Notes: generated by a model from the sequence alone, not told the origin. DNA of 64,000 nt from Hofstenia miamia (GCA_004352715.1 SCFE01000059.1:1906812-1970811), one strand, 5' to 3'. Positions 23,090 through 34,885 are shown, numbered from the stretch's first letter. A program made the numbers and translations.

Positions 23090-24326
23090 TGTACAGGTTC
23101 ATGAAAAGATTCCTCTTGTACACTTTCATTATCAGATATCATAAAAAATTATCTACACCATTATCAATACATTTTAATTCATTAAAATTGTCTAATTTAA
23201 CATTTTCAATGTCTTTAATAGTGTGTTTAAGCTTTTGGAAATGAACTATTTTACTGGAGTTTATTTATAGTTATTATTAGGTAATATTTTGACAATCTCA
23301 AAAGGGCCTTGCCATTTATGCGCCAATTTCGAACTTGATGTTTGTCTGTGGTAATTCCAGGTATAAAAACTTAAACTTTATCTCCGATAGAGTGATGTTT
23401 GCCATACATTTTTTTGTTAAAGTTTCGTTTCTGACAAATGTTTATGAGATCACGAACGTATTTATCAGTAGAATTTGTGGAATAGTTTTTAAATAGAATC
23501 GATAATGGAGCAACAGCTTCATGACCAAACATAGCTTTGTATGGTGAAATGCCAGTAGTGGTACGAACAGACGTATTATAATAAAATTCTACTTTTTATT
23601 AATTTTACGCCAATGTTTACCTTCTATACGTGATGTTAATGTTCTAATCAATTTTAGTAGAGTGTGATTATAGTTCTTTCAGCCATGCCATTTGCTTTTG
23701 GATGGTAAACAGTTGTGTGCTCATATAAAATTTCAAGTTGAGACTTAATTCAGAGAATAAAGAACTTTCAAACTGAACTCCTTGATTGGTTATAATTTGT
23801 GACATAGTGCCAATGGTTAATATCCATTTGTGAACAATGATATCGCCGATTTTCTTAGCTGTAATTAAATCAGTAGGTATAATTTTACAGTATTTAGTGA
23901 AATTGTCAACCATGACTACCACATATTGAAAATTTTCGTCGTCTTTTGATAATTGTTCAATGTCAATGTGAATGATTTCATTATGGTTTTCAGCAATCAC
24001 TTTTTCGTACATTTTTCTGGGAAATGGTCTTTATTAGTTAGTAAACAAATTTTGCATTTATCAATGACATCATAAACCATTTTTCACAAGTTAGTTACCA
24101 TAAAACGTGCATTTACAGTTTTTTCTATTTGCAAAATTCCCAAATGACCGTTTTCATGACCTTTTCGTATTAGATCACGTTTATAATACTCAGGAATAGC
24201 AATACGATTGTTTCTAGATTTAGTGAACAGTAAACCTTGAGATGTGAGCTGCCAATTGTATTTATTGTAATAGCAGGAAGCTTTAGGATCTAAAATCGTG
24301 TCGGGCATAGTAATTTTATGAGTCAA
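23090..24326 (-). pseudogene. M1 integrase and pol C-terminal tail
   Basis: 24326-24035 carries the HHCC zinc-binding region: YYKRDLIRKGHENGHLG, then CKIC after a frameshift. 24012-23668 is the catalytic core, with HIDIEQL giving the first Asp. The second catalytic position reads TNQGVQF, where the family has an Asp two residues before Gly, so that Asp has become Asn. The frame is lost near the Glu. Downstream (23660-23100) pieces match the integrase C-terminus of the 59849-60337 ORF and the KVHFQQLKIAVKDI segment at 46000. It acts in DNA insertion of the cDNA in functional relatives; this copy cannot. Confidence 0.8.
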
Positions 24327-24329
24327 GCA

Positions 24330-26255
24330 AATTTATTGCTAAAATAAACAAACAAACAAATGCTACAAACTACTGTACATGTACATTTACAAAATTAAAA
24401 ATATGCACACTTACTTAAAGGGGGTAAATTTCAAATTTTAAACGAAATCTGCCCATGCACTTAATTTGTTTGATATTCCTAATAGTGATTGTTTGGATAA
24501 TAAAAATTTTTTTTTAATTTGTCTTCTGAAATGTTTATAATTTTGTTCCTTTTTTATTTCGAGATTTAAGTCATTCCATAATCTACACCTTTTCCAATTA
24601 AATTGGCACAACTAATATTTAACTTGTCATAACTAACATTTAAATTGACACAACTAACATTTAATTTGTCACAACTAACATTTAAATTGTCACAACTAAC
24701 ATTAAAATTGACACAACTAACATTTAATTTGTCTCAACTAAACATTTAAATTGGCAAACCTAACATTTAAATTGGCACAACTAACTTTAAATTTGTCACA
24801 ATTGTAAATCATAAATTTAATTACTAATCTTTATTGCTTTAGCGGTATTAAAAAAAGATTTATCTTTTCCATTTAATTTGCAGGGTTTTTTAAATTTTGC
24901 GAAGTCTCAACAAAAACAAGAAGACAAACATTTAACATATATTGAAACAAAAATAACAAGCAACAATTGTTTTTGTGTATTTTGGCATTTGTATAAAAGA
25001 AAAATTATATAGCTTGTTTTGATATATAAATATATCAATGCCTTTTTATAAATATATATTTGTATATATTACATAATATGAATTAATGAATATAATTTGT
25101 TTTCAATCTGTATATATACAGTTGTCAGAGAAGTGGGTTTGAATTAAAAAAAAAACATTCTAATTTTTGAACAAGAAGTTCAAATTTAAAAAACCCTGCA
25201 AATTAAGCTGAAAAGATAAATTTTTTATTTTAATACCCTTAAAGCCATAAAGATTAGTAATTAAATTTATGATTTAAAATTGTGACAAATTAAAAGTTAG
25301 TTGTGCAAATTTAAATGTTAGTTGTGACAAATGAAATGTTAGTTGTGACAAATTAAATGTTAGCTGTGACAATTTAAATGTTAGTTGTGGCAATTTAATT
25401 GGAAAAAGGTGTAGAAGCTTTAAATGAAAATGAATCTGGACGATTAATACTACTATGCAAATTGTGGTTTCTATCACTGGTTTTTGATATAATTGCTTAA
25501 AAAGTGCGTAGATTTTGAATTGTGTACATACTTGTGTATCATACAAAGAGTTTGATATTCAATAAAGTACAATGGAGCAAGAACATTGCCACCTTTTATA
25601 AAAGTGCTCACTGATTTATGCTTATCAATATAATTCAGAGTTCTTATTGCCCAATTGAATATTTTTGCTAGTGATGATCGATTATTTGATGTGATATTTT
25701 GGAATAAAAAACAACAATAGTTAAAGTTACTTAGCACAAAAGAGTTAAGCATTTGTGATTGAAAGGACTGCCCTACATTGCGCAAATGATATAAATATTT
25801 AATACCAGAGGCCATTTTCCTACATTTTGATGAAAAAAATTCAGTAAAACGTAAATCTCTATCAATTACTACACCAAGATAATTAATAGAATTGCTTTGC
25901 TTAATTACATTATCTCCGATTTTGATTTTGATATTACAATTTTTTTGGTATTGCTATGGTGTGAAAATCATAAATTGTGTTTTATCAGGATTAACTTTTA
26001 ACTTGTTTCTATTAAAATACCTAATAAGATTTTCAATATCTTTTCTTAAAAGCCTGGTTGCGTCATATGGATTTTTTGCTTCTCTTAATATACATGTATC
26101 ATCTGCATATTGAGAGATCGTTCCGTATTTTAAAGTATTCGATACATCATTGACATACAGTACGAATAAAACGGGCCCTAATACTGTTACTTGAGGAACA
26201 CCTATATTAGTAGTAATGTAACCAGAGTAAGTGTTGTTAATTTTTGTCAGTTAGT
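24330..26255 (-). mobile_element. LINE inserted in M1 pol
   Basis: Interrupts M1 between the end of its RNase H/connection region (~26277) and integrase (24326), in the same orientation as M1. A minus-strand frame gives GVPQVTVLGPVLFVLYVND near 26195, then QYADDT near 26100, then NPDKTQFMIF. The downstream 25815-25474 ORF contains NSFVLSNFNYCCFLFQN. These are the palm and thumb of a non-LTR retrotransposon RT. The 5' part (endonuclease) is missing, as usual for 5'-truncated LINEs. The 3' side near 24345 ends in a (ttgt)n tail, consistent with target-primed insertion. It is itself split by the foldback element at 24582-25416. Confidence 0.8.
24582..25416. mobile_element. Foldback element with 21-bp subrepeats in its inverted arms
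   Basis: The left arm (24582 to about 24895) and right arm (about 25181-25416) are inverted copies. Each starts tctacacctttt-ccaattaaattg and carries tandem ~21-bp units with core caactaacatttaa: nine or ten units on the left, five or six on the right. The inner arm ends match as gcagggttttttaaat. The loop (24896-25180) is AT-rich with no ORF. Long inverted arms built of short tandem units are the hallmark of foldback-type DNA transposons. I found no clean target-site duplication. Confidence 0.8.
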
Positions 26256-26276
26256 TAAGAAATTCATAATGAGATT

Positions 26277-26880
26277 TTTAGCACTTTTACTGAAACCTTA
26301 TCAATAATTTGTTTTAAAAGTGGATCAACTAATTGTTTTTCGGCGATTTCATCTTCTGAGATTTCTTCCTTAATAGTAATGCTTAAGGTGGGTTTGTCTT
26401 CTCTGTCAACGTTGATGTTGGGTAAATTTTCGCATTCATTTTTCAGAATGAAAGAGAATTCAATTTTATCACCAGGGGTTTTCTGTAAATCTCTTTGGTA
26501 TAGTGGGAAAGCTGTTAGTAAATCCGCATTAGCATGTAAAGTTCCTTTGCGATGTTGAATTGTGGAATTGAAATCATTTAGTTGTTCTATCCAACGTGCG
26601 ACAATATTTGATTTATCACCAGAGAATTTCTTTAACCATGATAGCCCACTGTTATCTGTGCGTACAGTAAAGTTTTTCTTGCCAATTAGGAAATATCAAA
26701 ATTTCTTTAATGCTTCAATTAATGCTAGCATTTCCAACTTAGTGCTTCTGTAATTTAATTCTGAACTTTTTAATTTTTGGCTGAAAAATTGAATAGGTAA
26801 CTCTTTACCATTGATATGTTGACTAAGACAAGCTCCAATAGCTACAGTACTAGCGTCGCAATCAAGAATGAATTCTTTGG
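26277..26880 (-). pseudogene. M1 RNase H and connection domain
   Basis: Minus-strand frame from about 26875: the DCDAST segment holds the first catalytic Asp of RNase H. KLEMLALIEALKKF follows, with an in-frame stop after it, then VRTDNSGLSWLKKF and HRKGTLHANADLLTAF. All acidic active-site positions are recognisable. It matches the plus-strand element at 58926-59160. The frame ends where the LINE begins. Confidence 0.8.
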
Positions 26881-27944
26881 GAGTAATCGGGACAATTTAA
26901 TGATGGTAGTTTCCTGAATTCTTTTTTAAGTAAATCAAATTCTTCTTGATGTTTCCATTGCCATTGAAATTCATTTTTAGAATTTAATAAATTTGACATA
27001 TTAATGGTCTTTTTAGCTTTATGAGGAATAAAACTCTGATAATAATTAAAAAATCCAAGTATACGTTGAACATCTTTGCAATTTTTTGGACATTGTATTG
27101 ATTCGATTAAAGGAGTTGTTTCATCCTTTAAAGTAATCATTTTGTGTTCAATTTTTCTGCCAAGAAATACTGTGGAGTGTTTAGCTATATTGCATTTGTT
27201 GCCATTAATTTTTAGACCGCTTTTATTTAAAATTTTGAGAACTTGTTCAAGTTTTTCCAATGTTCTTGAAATGACATTGAAGATATTAAAATATTGTTGA
27301 TGTAAGTGGCAATACTGTCATCTAATTTATTGTTTCCGTTACATAACATTGAAACATGGCAGGTGCATTTGATAAACCAAATGCCATGTACAACCGAATA
27401 AACTGTAAGGCGTAATGAAAGGTGGTTTTCAATATCGTTGGGATGCATAGGAACCTGATGTCAGTAGGCCTTACATTAATCGAGACTTGAGAATATTTTA
27501 AATCTGCTGGCATTGTAGAGAATGTCTCTATACGTGGTAAAGGATAAGTGTCTTTAACGGTAATGTAATTGAGTTTTTGGAAATCAATACATAGTCGTGT
27601 TTTATTTCCTTGTGTTACAAAAACTGTAGGTGACTCGTAGAGACTATCACTTTTATGTATAATGCCATTATTTAATAATTCCATAATTGTCTTTAGATAT
27701 TCTTCCTTGTGGTGTTATGAAATTCACCTATTGCTTGGCCAACACTAATGGTACCAAAGTTAAAGACTTCATGATATTTTGTAAGCAAGTTATTTAAGTG
27801 TTTGATTTGGTTAGAAGTTAAATGTGGATGTGATTCAGAATCGATTTTTGGTATTGTAATATCTTTTTGTGATTTTGTAGTTGTATTGTCTATTAATAAA
27901 CAATTAACGGTTTTTCTTGATTTGAGTATGAACTGGAAAAGCAA
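26862..27944 (-). pseudogene. M1 reverse transcriptase
   Basis: 27944-27693 is the linker before RT (EVFNFGTISVGQAIGEFHN). 27684-27322 carries fingers and palm: SPTVFVTQGNKTRLCIDFQ, DTYPLPRIETF and YMAFGLSNAPAMFQ. The catalytic YxDD box reads YINN near 27310, both aspartates replaced, and the palm is frameshifted. 27260-26862 carries the thumb and connection (NKCNIAKHSTVFLGRKIEH, RILGFFNYYQSFIP). In functional relatives this copies the element RNA into DNA; this copy is inactive. Confidence 0.85.
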
Positions 27945-28048
27945 ATATTTTCAACTGTTGAGGTCATAAAGTTAGAACTTTATTCTTTTGTTCAGTAAAG
28001 CTGTAATGAGACATACTTTGTTAACATACGAGATCATAGATAAAGTAG

Positions 28049-28410
28049 TTAATTTTTTGCATAGTATCTGGTATAATGAGAAATCATGTAATCACCATTT
28101 ACAGAACTATCCGTATTTGCTTTAGTCATTTTCCAATGATAGGGTTTGATTTTTAAAAATTCTTCTAACTGGAATTGGATAGAATCGGGATCCTTAACAA
28201 ATAAAATTTTTCGAATTGTGTTATTATCATTGATTGTGATAGTGTTGTCTTCAAAATTAATAATACAATCTTCTAAGAAGTCTCGTCCTAGTATCAATTG
28301 GTACAGCAATTGAAAGTTCGTAGTATCAATTACAATCAAATCTTGTTCAAAGATTTTACATTTAATCGAAATTTTAACGTTTTAATGTATCTTTTAGTAT
28401 TCAAGTAATC
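28049..28410 (-). pseudogene. M1 protease remnant (active site deleted)
   Basis: The C-terminal part of a retropepsin: a frame near 28405 gives SGDYLNTKRYIKT (matching SGNYIDTKRQLEN of the 30474-30965 protease), then LYQLILGRDFLEDCIINF. The DTG active-site loop and everything before it are absent, because gag sequence abuts this point. A deletion joined gag directly to mid-protease. Confidence 0.7.
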
Positions 28411-28887
28411 ACCACTGGTAATTATCTTCATAGTGAGGTTGAAACACTTCTGTAGGAATTTTATTCATTTTGGCGTGTTGGAAAAATTTTTTTAAGTCGC
28501 CTGACAGTTTTTGTTCGAGTTTTTCGAATTGATCGAATATTTCATTGCAAAGTGTATCAATTTGGGGAGTTACGTCAAGGGGAGTGGGTTGGTTTTCTTG
28601 AAAAACTGAGGTTGGTCTTGTTGATTGTTGTTGATTGAGAGAGGGAGCATTTGTTTTTTAAATTCTTTGAATTGTTCTTGAAGATTGCTTAATCTTTCAA
28701 CTAAATTTTGTTTTGTATGATAGGCTTCAAGCAATTGTTTTTCAAGATTTTCTTTTTGGCTTTGGAATTGGATTAAGTTATTCTGTAAACGTATGACCAT
28801 TTGTAAAAGTTCGGCATGGGGAATTTGTTGAAGGTCGTCAACAGCGAGGGCTTTGTGAGTTTTTGAACAAGTAACATGAGATTCCAT
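28411..28887 (-). pseudogene. M1 gag N-terminal region (coiled coil)
   Basis: The 105-residue ORF 28887-28570 is rich in Gln, Glu and Leu with a heptad-like stretch (LLQMVIRLQNNLIQFQSQ onward) and continues past one stop into DTLCNEIFDQFEKLEQKL. The plus-strand gag at 53677 also starts with a long coiled-coil segment, though sequence similarity is weak. Capsid and zinc-knuckle regions are missing. Confidence 0.55.
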
Positions 28888-29944
28888 AATGATATCAAAT
28901 GGGCTATGGTAAGATAATTAAAACCAAAGTAGTAGATGGTATCACTCTTTAGCTAGTATTTAGTACCTATTAGGTTGATCTTGAGTTAGAGGTTACCTGA
29001 GTGCTGCAGATAAGGTTTTTGATTTCTGTACTGATTTGCATAAGGATTTAATAGAAACAGTAAGAACATAACAACTCTTCTTCATATTCTTTGAGAATGT
29101 GTTACTTTATTTAATATAAAACAAAGAGGTAAATCCATTGGTAACATATTCAAAGTCATCAGGGTCATCATGTAAAATGGTTGACTTGTGGTAGAAGCAC
29201 ATGCAACACTCAGCAAGCATTCAATCTTTAGAAATATTAATACAAGCAATGAAACTACTAGTTATTATGTACTTCTATCTTTTGAGAAACAAGAGCATGT
29301 TCATTTCATAGATAACAAGTATGCAGAGAACACGTTAATTCCAAACTTCTTCTTACAGAATCAGGCTTCTGGCTGAAGCAATGAACTATTTCTAACACAT
29401 AATTCTCAACTCATTTTAGACTATAGAAAATACAACAATTCAAGCTATATGCAAACCGCGCTTCCTAACCATACTCATTCTTATACCTAATACCTACTAT
29501 CACTCAGACTAAAGGAGCTTAACTGTCTGGCCATTTAAAGCCTCAGGTTGTCTTACCTTTCACCCAAAGTGACACCCTAAGCATTGATCATACTGATCAA
29601 ATACATAATAAAAATAAATATAATAAAACATAATAAAGGGGCAATTTGCAAAAAGTGTTATCTGGAAAATGCTAAAATAAAAGATTAATCAAATATATGG
29701 TTGGGGAAATCTATAATAGCAAAAGTGAAAGCAACTAGAAGCTAGGGTAACAAAACTTAAATTAACAGAATTCACACTTTCTGGGTACTGAGATGTCTGA
29801 TTTTTTAATTACACAAACAAAATAGATTCCTTATACAATCAACCAATCAAAATACAAATGGATATTAAATCATTAGTTGTACAAAGACTATCATCAAATA
29901 TTATTAAATTGACACAAATGGTCATTTTACAAATTTGATGCAAA
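28888..29944. other. Junction between elements M1 and M2, unassigned
   Basis: No LTR, primer-binding site or ORF could be assigned. The stretch separates the gag start of M1 from the truncated RT of M2. Confidence 0.4.
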
Positions 29945-30473
29945 TATACTACAATATGGGCATTCACTTGGTCTTATTATCTTGTTATCAATGAGTGCAT
30001 TTAAGATCTTGTTATACTGTTCTTTAAGGTTTTCTGGAACACGCCTTACAAGTAGTCATATGGGGTGTTCTGTGGCAATTATAATCTTGTATGTCTCTCT
30101 GACCAACACTGATTTCACCATAGTTAAATATTAGTAAGTGTTTCTGTAAGACTTTTCTTAGGTTTTCTCTCTGCTTTTTGTGCAAGTGTTGATATTTTTG
30201 TTAATTTCTGGTATCTTATGTTCTCCTTCTTCTTTTTGTATGAAATTGATGCTTTTCATGATTGCCTCAATACTAGATACTGTCCTCTTCCCATAAATTT
30301 TTACTGTTTCCTTCTTGATGTTTACCACTCTATTGGTTGCATTTAAAATTGGTACTGTGCCTCGCCCTTGTTTGACTGGATGGCATTAAGATTCTTTTTG
30401 TATTTATACTGGTTTGTTCATATAACCTGATTTCCATCATTATCAGTTCATTGGTTTTGATCTCATACATTTT
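29945..30473 (-). pseudogene. M2 pol linker and start of RT (truncated)
   Basis: Degenerate frames on the minus strand give FNYGEISVGQ (linker before RT), then RRVPENLKEQYNKILNALI and NKIIRPSECPYCSIFAS. These match the plus-strand 56530-56680 region up to the second RT motif. Similarity stops near 29945; RT palm, RNase H and integrase are absent, so this is a 3'-truncated copy. Confidence 0.7.
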
Positions 30474-30965
30474 TCAGCTATTTGGTTGACGGTGGACGTC
30501 TTCTGCCAGTTTGAACATTATGATTTTGTGCTTCTTTTCATGTTTGCTTGATACTATTTCTTCTTGGACCTTGATTGTTTTTGTTGTGTAGTCTATCATA
30601 CAACCATGCTTAATCAAGAAGTCATTCCCTAGTATTATTTGATATGGTAACGAATTTCTCTCCATATTGATGACAAAAAAATTCTGTTTGAATGTGGTGT
30701 TAGCAATTTGGATCTTCACATTCTCTAACTGTCTCTTGGTATCGATGTAGTTTCCAGATGTGTTTATCAAACTGTTATTTGTGTTTGTAAGTTTTTCTCT
30801 ATTAAAGCCTATTTTCAATGCACATTTGTCTGTTATAATTGAGATGACTGATCCTGTATCAATGGTTGCTTTCACGATAATTGCATTTACTAGAACTGTA
30901 ATTGTATTTGCTTTGATTAAGTTGGTTAGTATTAACTCAGGCGCTCGTTTGTGTTGAGCCAGCAC
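30474..30965 (-). pseudogene. M2 retropepsin-like protease
   Basis: 163-codon open frame, aspartic protease of the retropepsin family that cleaves Gag-Pol. The active-site triplet is in KATIDTGSVISIITD; the second motif is LPYQIILGNDFLIKHGCMI, and a lysine-rich tail follows. It starts close to the end of gag with a frame change. The frame is intact here, but the element around it is dead. It aligns throughout with the protease at 55545-56042. Confidence 0.85.
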
Positions 30966-32500
30966 TCCTAGTGGTTTAAATCACTGCTTATCTATTCCTT
31001 GATCATATTTTGTTCATCATCTGATAGGTCTTCTTCAAAGTAGGCTTCTCCATTTTCTATCAGACTTATTTGACATTTACATTCCCTTCTCATATGATCT
31101 TTATTGCCACATAAATTACATCTTAAGTCTTTTACTTTTATCTTTATGTACTCCTACTTATCATGTAATTTCATTGATGATTTATTGTTAATTTTTTTCT
31201 GTGGTACCCACTGCAACATTCCAGTTGGCCTATTATTTCCTGTTTTTTTACTGATCCTGGCATTATTTTCTAATGTAATTGTATTGCCAAACCTTTTCTT
31301 ATCATTTTGTATAAGGAGTAGTCAGTATCGCATTTGATTTTGAATTGATTATGGATGATTTCAGGTAGACCCTTGCATATATGTGAGAATAGTTCATACT
31401 TTGAATATGTCTCTTCTCAGGAATTTAATTTAAGTATTCTTTCCACTTGAGACATATAGTTGCATAAATTGTCCCTTTTTTCCATGCATAGGTTGTTTAA
31501 TATAATCAGATATTGTTTTTTAAAACTCTATTATGATTGGTATTCTCCTACTAATTTCTTATAGTTTGTTTTTGTTTCCATGCTCAGAACTAGGTAATGT
31601 TGGTAAGCGGCTCCTGCTAAGTATTGTTGAAATTTTGCTGCTGCTGCTTCTTGGTTTACTCTTCTTTCTTCATGGATATTTTGAACATTTGTATCCATTT
31701 ACCAAATGTTGGTGACTTATTGTCTATTCTGCCCATAAACTTTGGCAGTACTGCTATGCATGGGCTTATTTCTTCCGTTTTATTTTCGACTAATATCAAT
31801 TCCCAAAATATATTCTTGGTTTTTCTTTTGATTCCTTGTCTTGTCTCATTTGCTGTGATACAGCTTTAGCTATTTTTTCAATGAGTTTTTCGTCTGTTTT
31901 GTCCTTTTCAATATGTTGGTTGTAATTTAATTTTGACTGATTCTGTATTTCTGGTTTTTCTTTTATTATCACTTCCATGTCTTGTATTCCTAGTGATTCT
32001 TCTTGTTTGCTGATTGTCCGTCCTTGTTGAGCATTATTAATCTCAGCTTATCTTGTAATATGTCATTTTCAATTTGTTTGTTTTCATTCTCTTCTCTTAA
32101 CTTGATGTTTTCTTCCTGTAAGTTGTTAATCATTCTGTGCCATTTTTGCCTCTGCTTGTGTCAACATCTCTATTTGTTGTTGAAACTATTCTCATTGTTT
32201 GTTGATTCTTATACTTGTGTCCTCTTGCATGTCCTCAATCCATCTTTGTTTCTCAGCATTATCTAACTTTAGTTTGGCCATTTTTCCTTATAATTGTTGC
32301 ATTTGTCATTGAAATTATGTGATTAAATTTTGATCTCTTTGTAGAGATCATACTGTAAATTCAGTTGGGGAATTTTCAATCTCAGGTAATGACTGTGTTT
32401 CTAGGTTTTGGGGGGTTTCTGCTGTTGCTTGTGGGGTGTTTTTTTATTTTTGCTTGCTTCTCTATCTTAAGTTGTTTACCATGTTTTCTTTTTGGCATTG
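30966..32500 (-). pseudogene. M2 gag (capsid and zinc knuckle)
   Basis: The nucleocapsid zinc knuckle CNLCGNKDHMRREC (CX2CX4HX4C) is encoded near 31122-31081. The capsid region near 31760-31700 reads AVLPKFMGRIDNKSPTF and matches ILPKFTGRVDNYSHTY of the 54151-55221 gag. A probable start lies near 32496 (MPKRKHGKQLKIEKQ). Numerous stops and frameshifts break the frame between. Confidence 0.75.
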
Positions 32501-32717
32501 AGTAGCCTTTTAGTAACCTGATGACAATTTTTCTTGTCTTTGTTCATTTGGCATTATTTTTCCATAGGGTTTAGGTTACAAATCGGGATCCATTAATTAT
32601 TTCCATTCTCCTATCACTGTTTGGTTGTGTTTATAGTTCACTACTAAGGTTGCTTTACAAAAGAAAAAAGTTTTCTGAGAAGAAACAACTATCTTTAACT
32701 CTTGAATCCATGTTCGA

Positions 32718-32735
32718 GTAAACTCATGGTCGCCA
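32718..32735 (-). promoter_or_regulatory. Primer-binding site of M2 (tRNA-Arg type)
   Basis: Directly after an LTR end reading gattctaca, the minus strand reads TGGCGACCATGAG. The first eleven bases match the PBS at 52670 and 53425. TGGCGACC is complementary to CCA plus the 3' acceptor end of a tRNA-Arg. Confidence 0.75.
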
Positions 32736-33300
32736 TGTAGAATCCCAACAGTTCATAATTAGCTATTTCTATTACTTTTCTTAGATAAAAGACAACTTTC
32801 TCCGATTTGTGAGATCCCAACTAGCAGTACTGACATCCGATTCATTAGATTAGCCTATATAATGCAAATAGATTTACACTATCATGTAATCAGATAACAA
32901 GCTTCTATTTAGATCAGTGAAGAACAAAAAAAGGCCAGAGCCTGAAGCAGAGCCAGGTAATCAAGAGTGGAGTGGTTTCCAGCAGTGATAATCATTTACT
33001 ATGCAAGTGGATTTGACTCACAAATCCTCTCAGTGATAATGGTTTAGGTAGTGACGTGTAATGCTCCCCAGTGTGCTCACTGTTATCAAATGTGTACAAT
33101 AATTGCTCTCTTTATAGCTCATTAAATTGAAATAAATTCAACCTTGCCACTTTTGCTTCTTATTTGCCTTACATGTAAATAACCCTACATTTATAAGAGT
33201 ACGTGCCCTCTGATACATGTGAGCAATTATTGCTGCCTGCAGAAACTTGGTCATTGATTGTCCATATGTATTAAACAAATAACATAGATAATACAGTGTT
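32736..33300 (-). mobile_element. 5' LTR of M2 (outer boundary uncertain)
   Basis: The 3' end (gattctaca) abuts the PBS at 32735. Upstream on this strand a gagctataaagagag sequence near 33115 could be the TATA region. The LTR start was not located; 33300 is an estimate. This LTR differs in sequence from the TGTAATATCC LTR family. Confidence 0.5.
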
Positions 33301-34320
33301 CATAGACATCCATTATGTTTAATAGATTTTATTATTTATAATAAATGACACAAATTTGGATCTAAAATACATTCAGCTGTCCGGCTGTTTAATGACATTA
33401 ATTATAGAACAAGAACTGATTTGGTCGGAAAGCCAAACGAAGTAAAAATCCCTGTCTGTAACATAACTTAAAGGCACACTCTTCAACAGGGCATTGCGAA
33501 TGCAAAAGCAGACTTGATGTTTGCCAAATGAAGATAGGGAGCCCCAAACGGGGAAATACTCCACTATTCAACCCCCTCAACTCTGTAGCAAGCTTAGCTG
33601 CTCATGACCATCTAATAATATATCAAAGCAAGAGAGAATAACGACCATATTGAGCACTAACTAAATTTTTATTGATCTGATCGTGCACAATGTTGCCCTA
33701 TATACAAAATACTAAACTATTAACTAAACATGGTTAAATAATACGAAATAACCTGCCAACCGCAGAACTAAAAATAATGTCTGTGCATGACGTCAACAGT
33801 ATGATGAATCTCGCGCTGGAACCAATGGATTAGTCTCTGAGACGCCTAGCAGCAACAGAGTATTTGCGGTGGGATATCATGAATGATGAAATGAAAGCAA
33901 ACAAAAACCTTTGGCTCTAATATAGCCTATGCCACATGCCCATCCAATGCTGTCCTGAGGGCATGCTGTAAAGAAAAGTTATTAATACGACGGATTTTGT
34001 AAGAGTTTGTGGTTATCATCCAAGAGTTTTAAAGTTCTAGTCTCTTCCCAAGTAATATTAGCAATGTCTTCTTCTCAGCTGAGGTAAGTAAGAGTTTCAA
34101 GTTGTGTAGTTGCGATTTTGTGATAATTGATGTATTTTAGGTTCTTCACTGGTGCTGGAATAATGATGGACAGTCGCATGTTGTTTAATCGTTGTTGGAA
34201 TAGATTGTAGAAACTACAGTAGAGTTTTTGTGGCAACGGAGTATGTGCGGCGGGAATAACAAATGATGAAATGAAAGCAAACAAAAACCTTTGCCTCTAA
34301 TATAGACGATTATCCACAAT
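33301..34320. other. Unassigned stretch with a duplicated ~75-bp block
   Basis: Blocks at 33852-33926 and 34228-34303 share gatgaaatgaaagcaaacaa and continue to ctctaatatag. On the minus strand each begins ctatattagag and leads into an ATG-bearing stretch. A CRE-like tgacgtca lies at 33788. The arrangement could be a duplicated promoter/first-exon region, but neither downstream ORF (34284-34075, 33580-33373) is convincing. Confidence 0.35.
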
Positions 34321-34372
34321 ATATATATATATATATATATTTATATTTAATTATATATATATATATAAAGGC
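34321..34372. repeat. TA dinucleotide microsatellite
   Basis: Two (AT)n runs separated by ttatatttaat. Confidence 0.9.
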
Positions 34373-34429
34373 CTATATATACATGTGAAGAAATTAGGTA
34401 AATTTAAAAATTTGAGAAATATCATCAAT

Positions 34430-34885
34430 TTCGTGCGTATGGAATTTGCGGTTGTTACATTATTGAGAAAATGAAATAATAAATTCTGACGTTTCTTTAT
34501 CATCTAGAAAAGCATCTATAATGAATCCCTGTCAGAAAGGTTTTGTCTGACATTTCACTACTGTATATTACGTTGTTGATCTCTTAAAGAACTTGTAAGG
34601 ATTTTTAAACATTTTATTCCCCACGTCGATTTTTCAATAGAAAAATTGAAAGTGTCTATTTCAAACACTTCTTACACCAAAACCTATTAATCTATAAAAC
34701 TATCTATGATGATTTTATTGCTGAATAAGTCTTCTTGTTTAAATAGCGTTATTTCACTTTGTTATAAGGAATGTAATGAACTTGCAAATTGAATTATCCC
34801 AAAACACTTATTTTGAAGCAAATCAATTTAGTTTTCCTCCGCTTAGTGGTGTGAAATTAAAATGATTCAAATTTCTTGAGATGTT
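34430..34885. repeat. Segmental repeat, copy 1 (pair at 39345-39725)
   Basis: About 380-450 bp shared in the same orientation with 39345-39725, including tttcaatagaaaaattgaaa and gcttagtggtgtgaaattaa. The copies differ by substitutions and by a ~70-bp stretch near 34690-34790 that is absent from the second. The pair brackets a satellite-rich 5-kb interval. Confidence 0.85.

Larger units (their letters stand above)
22819..28887 (-). mobile_element. Ty3/gypsy LTR retrotransposon M1 (degenerate, with nested insertions)
   Basis: Order on the minus strand: gag N-terminus (28887), truncated protease (~28400), RT (27684), RNase H (~26870), then a LINE insertion (~26255-24330), integrase (24326-23100) and a pol tail. 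The LTR follows at 22818. This PR-RT-RNase H-IN order is Ty3/gypsy. Every domain is broken. No 5' LTR or primer-binding site was found near 28888-29100. Confidence 0.85.

Noticed and set aside
25274-25546. Minus-strand ORF with repeated LSQLTF peptides
   Set aside because: It is a translation of the 21-bp subrepeats in the foldback arm, with no protein evidence.
33373-33580. Two overlapping minus-strand ORFs (63 and 60 codons) in a GC-richer block
   Set aside because: Different frames are equally open, there are no splice sites or recognised domains, and the block may be a dispersed repeat.
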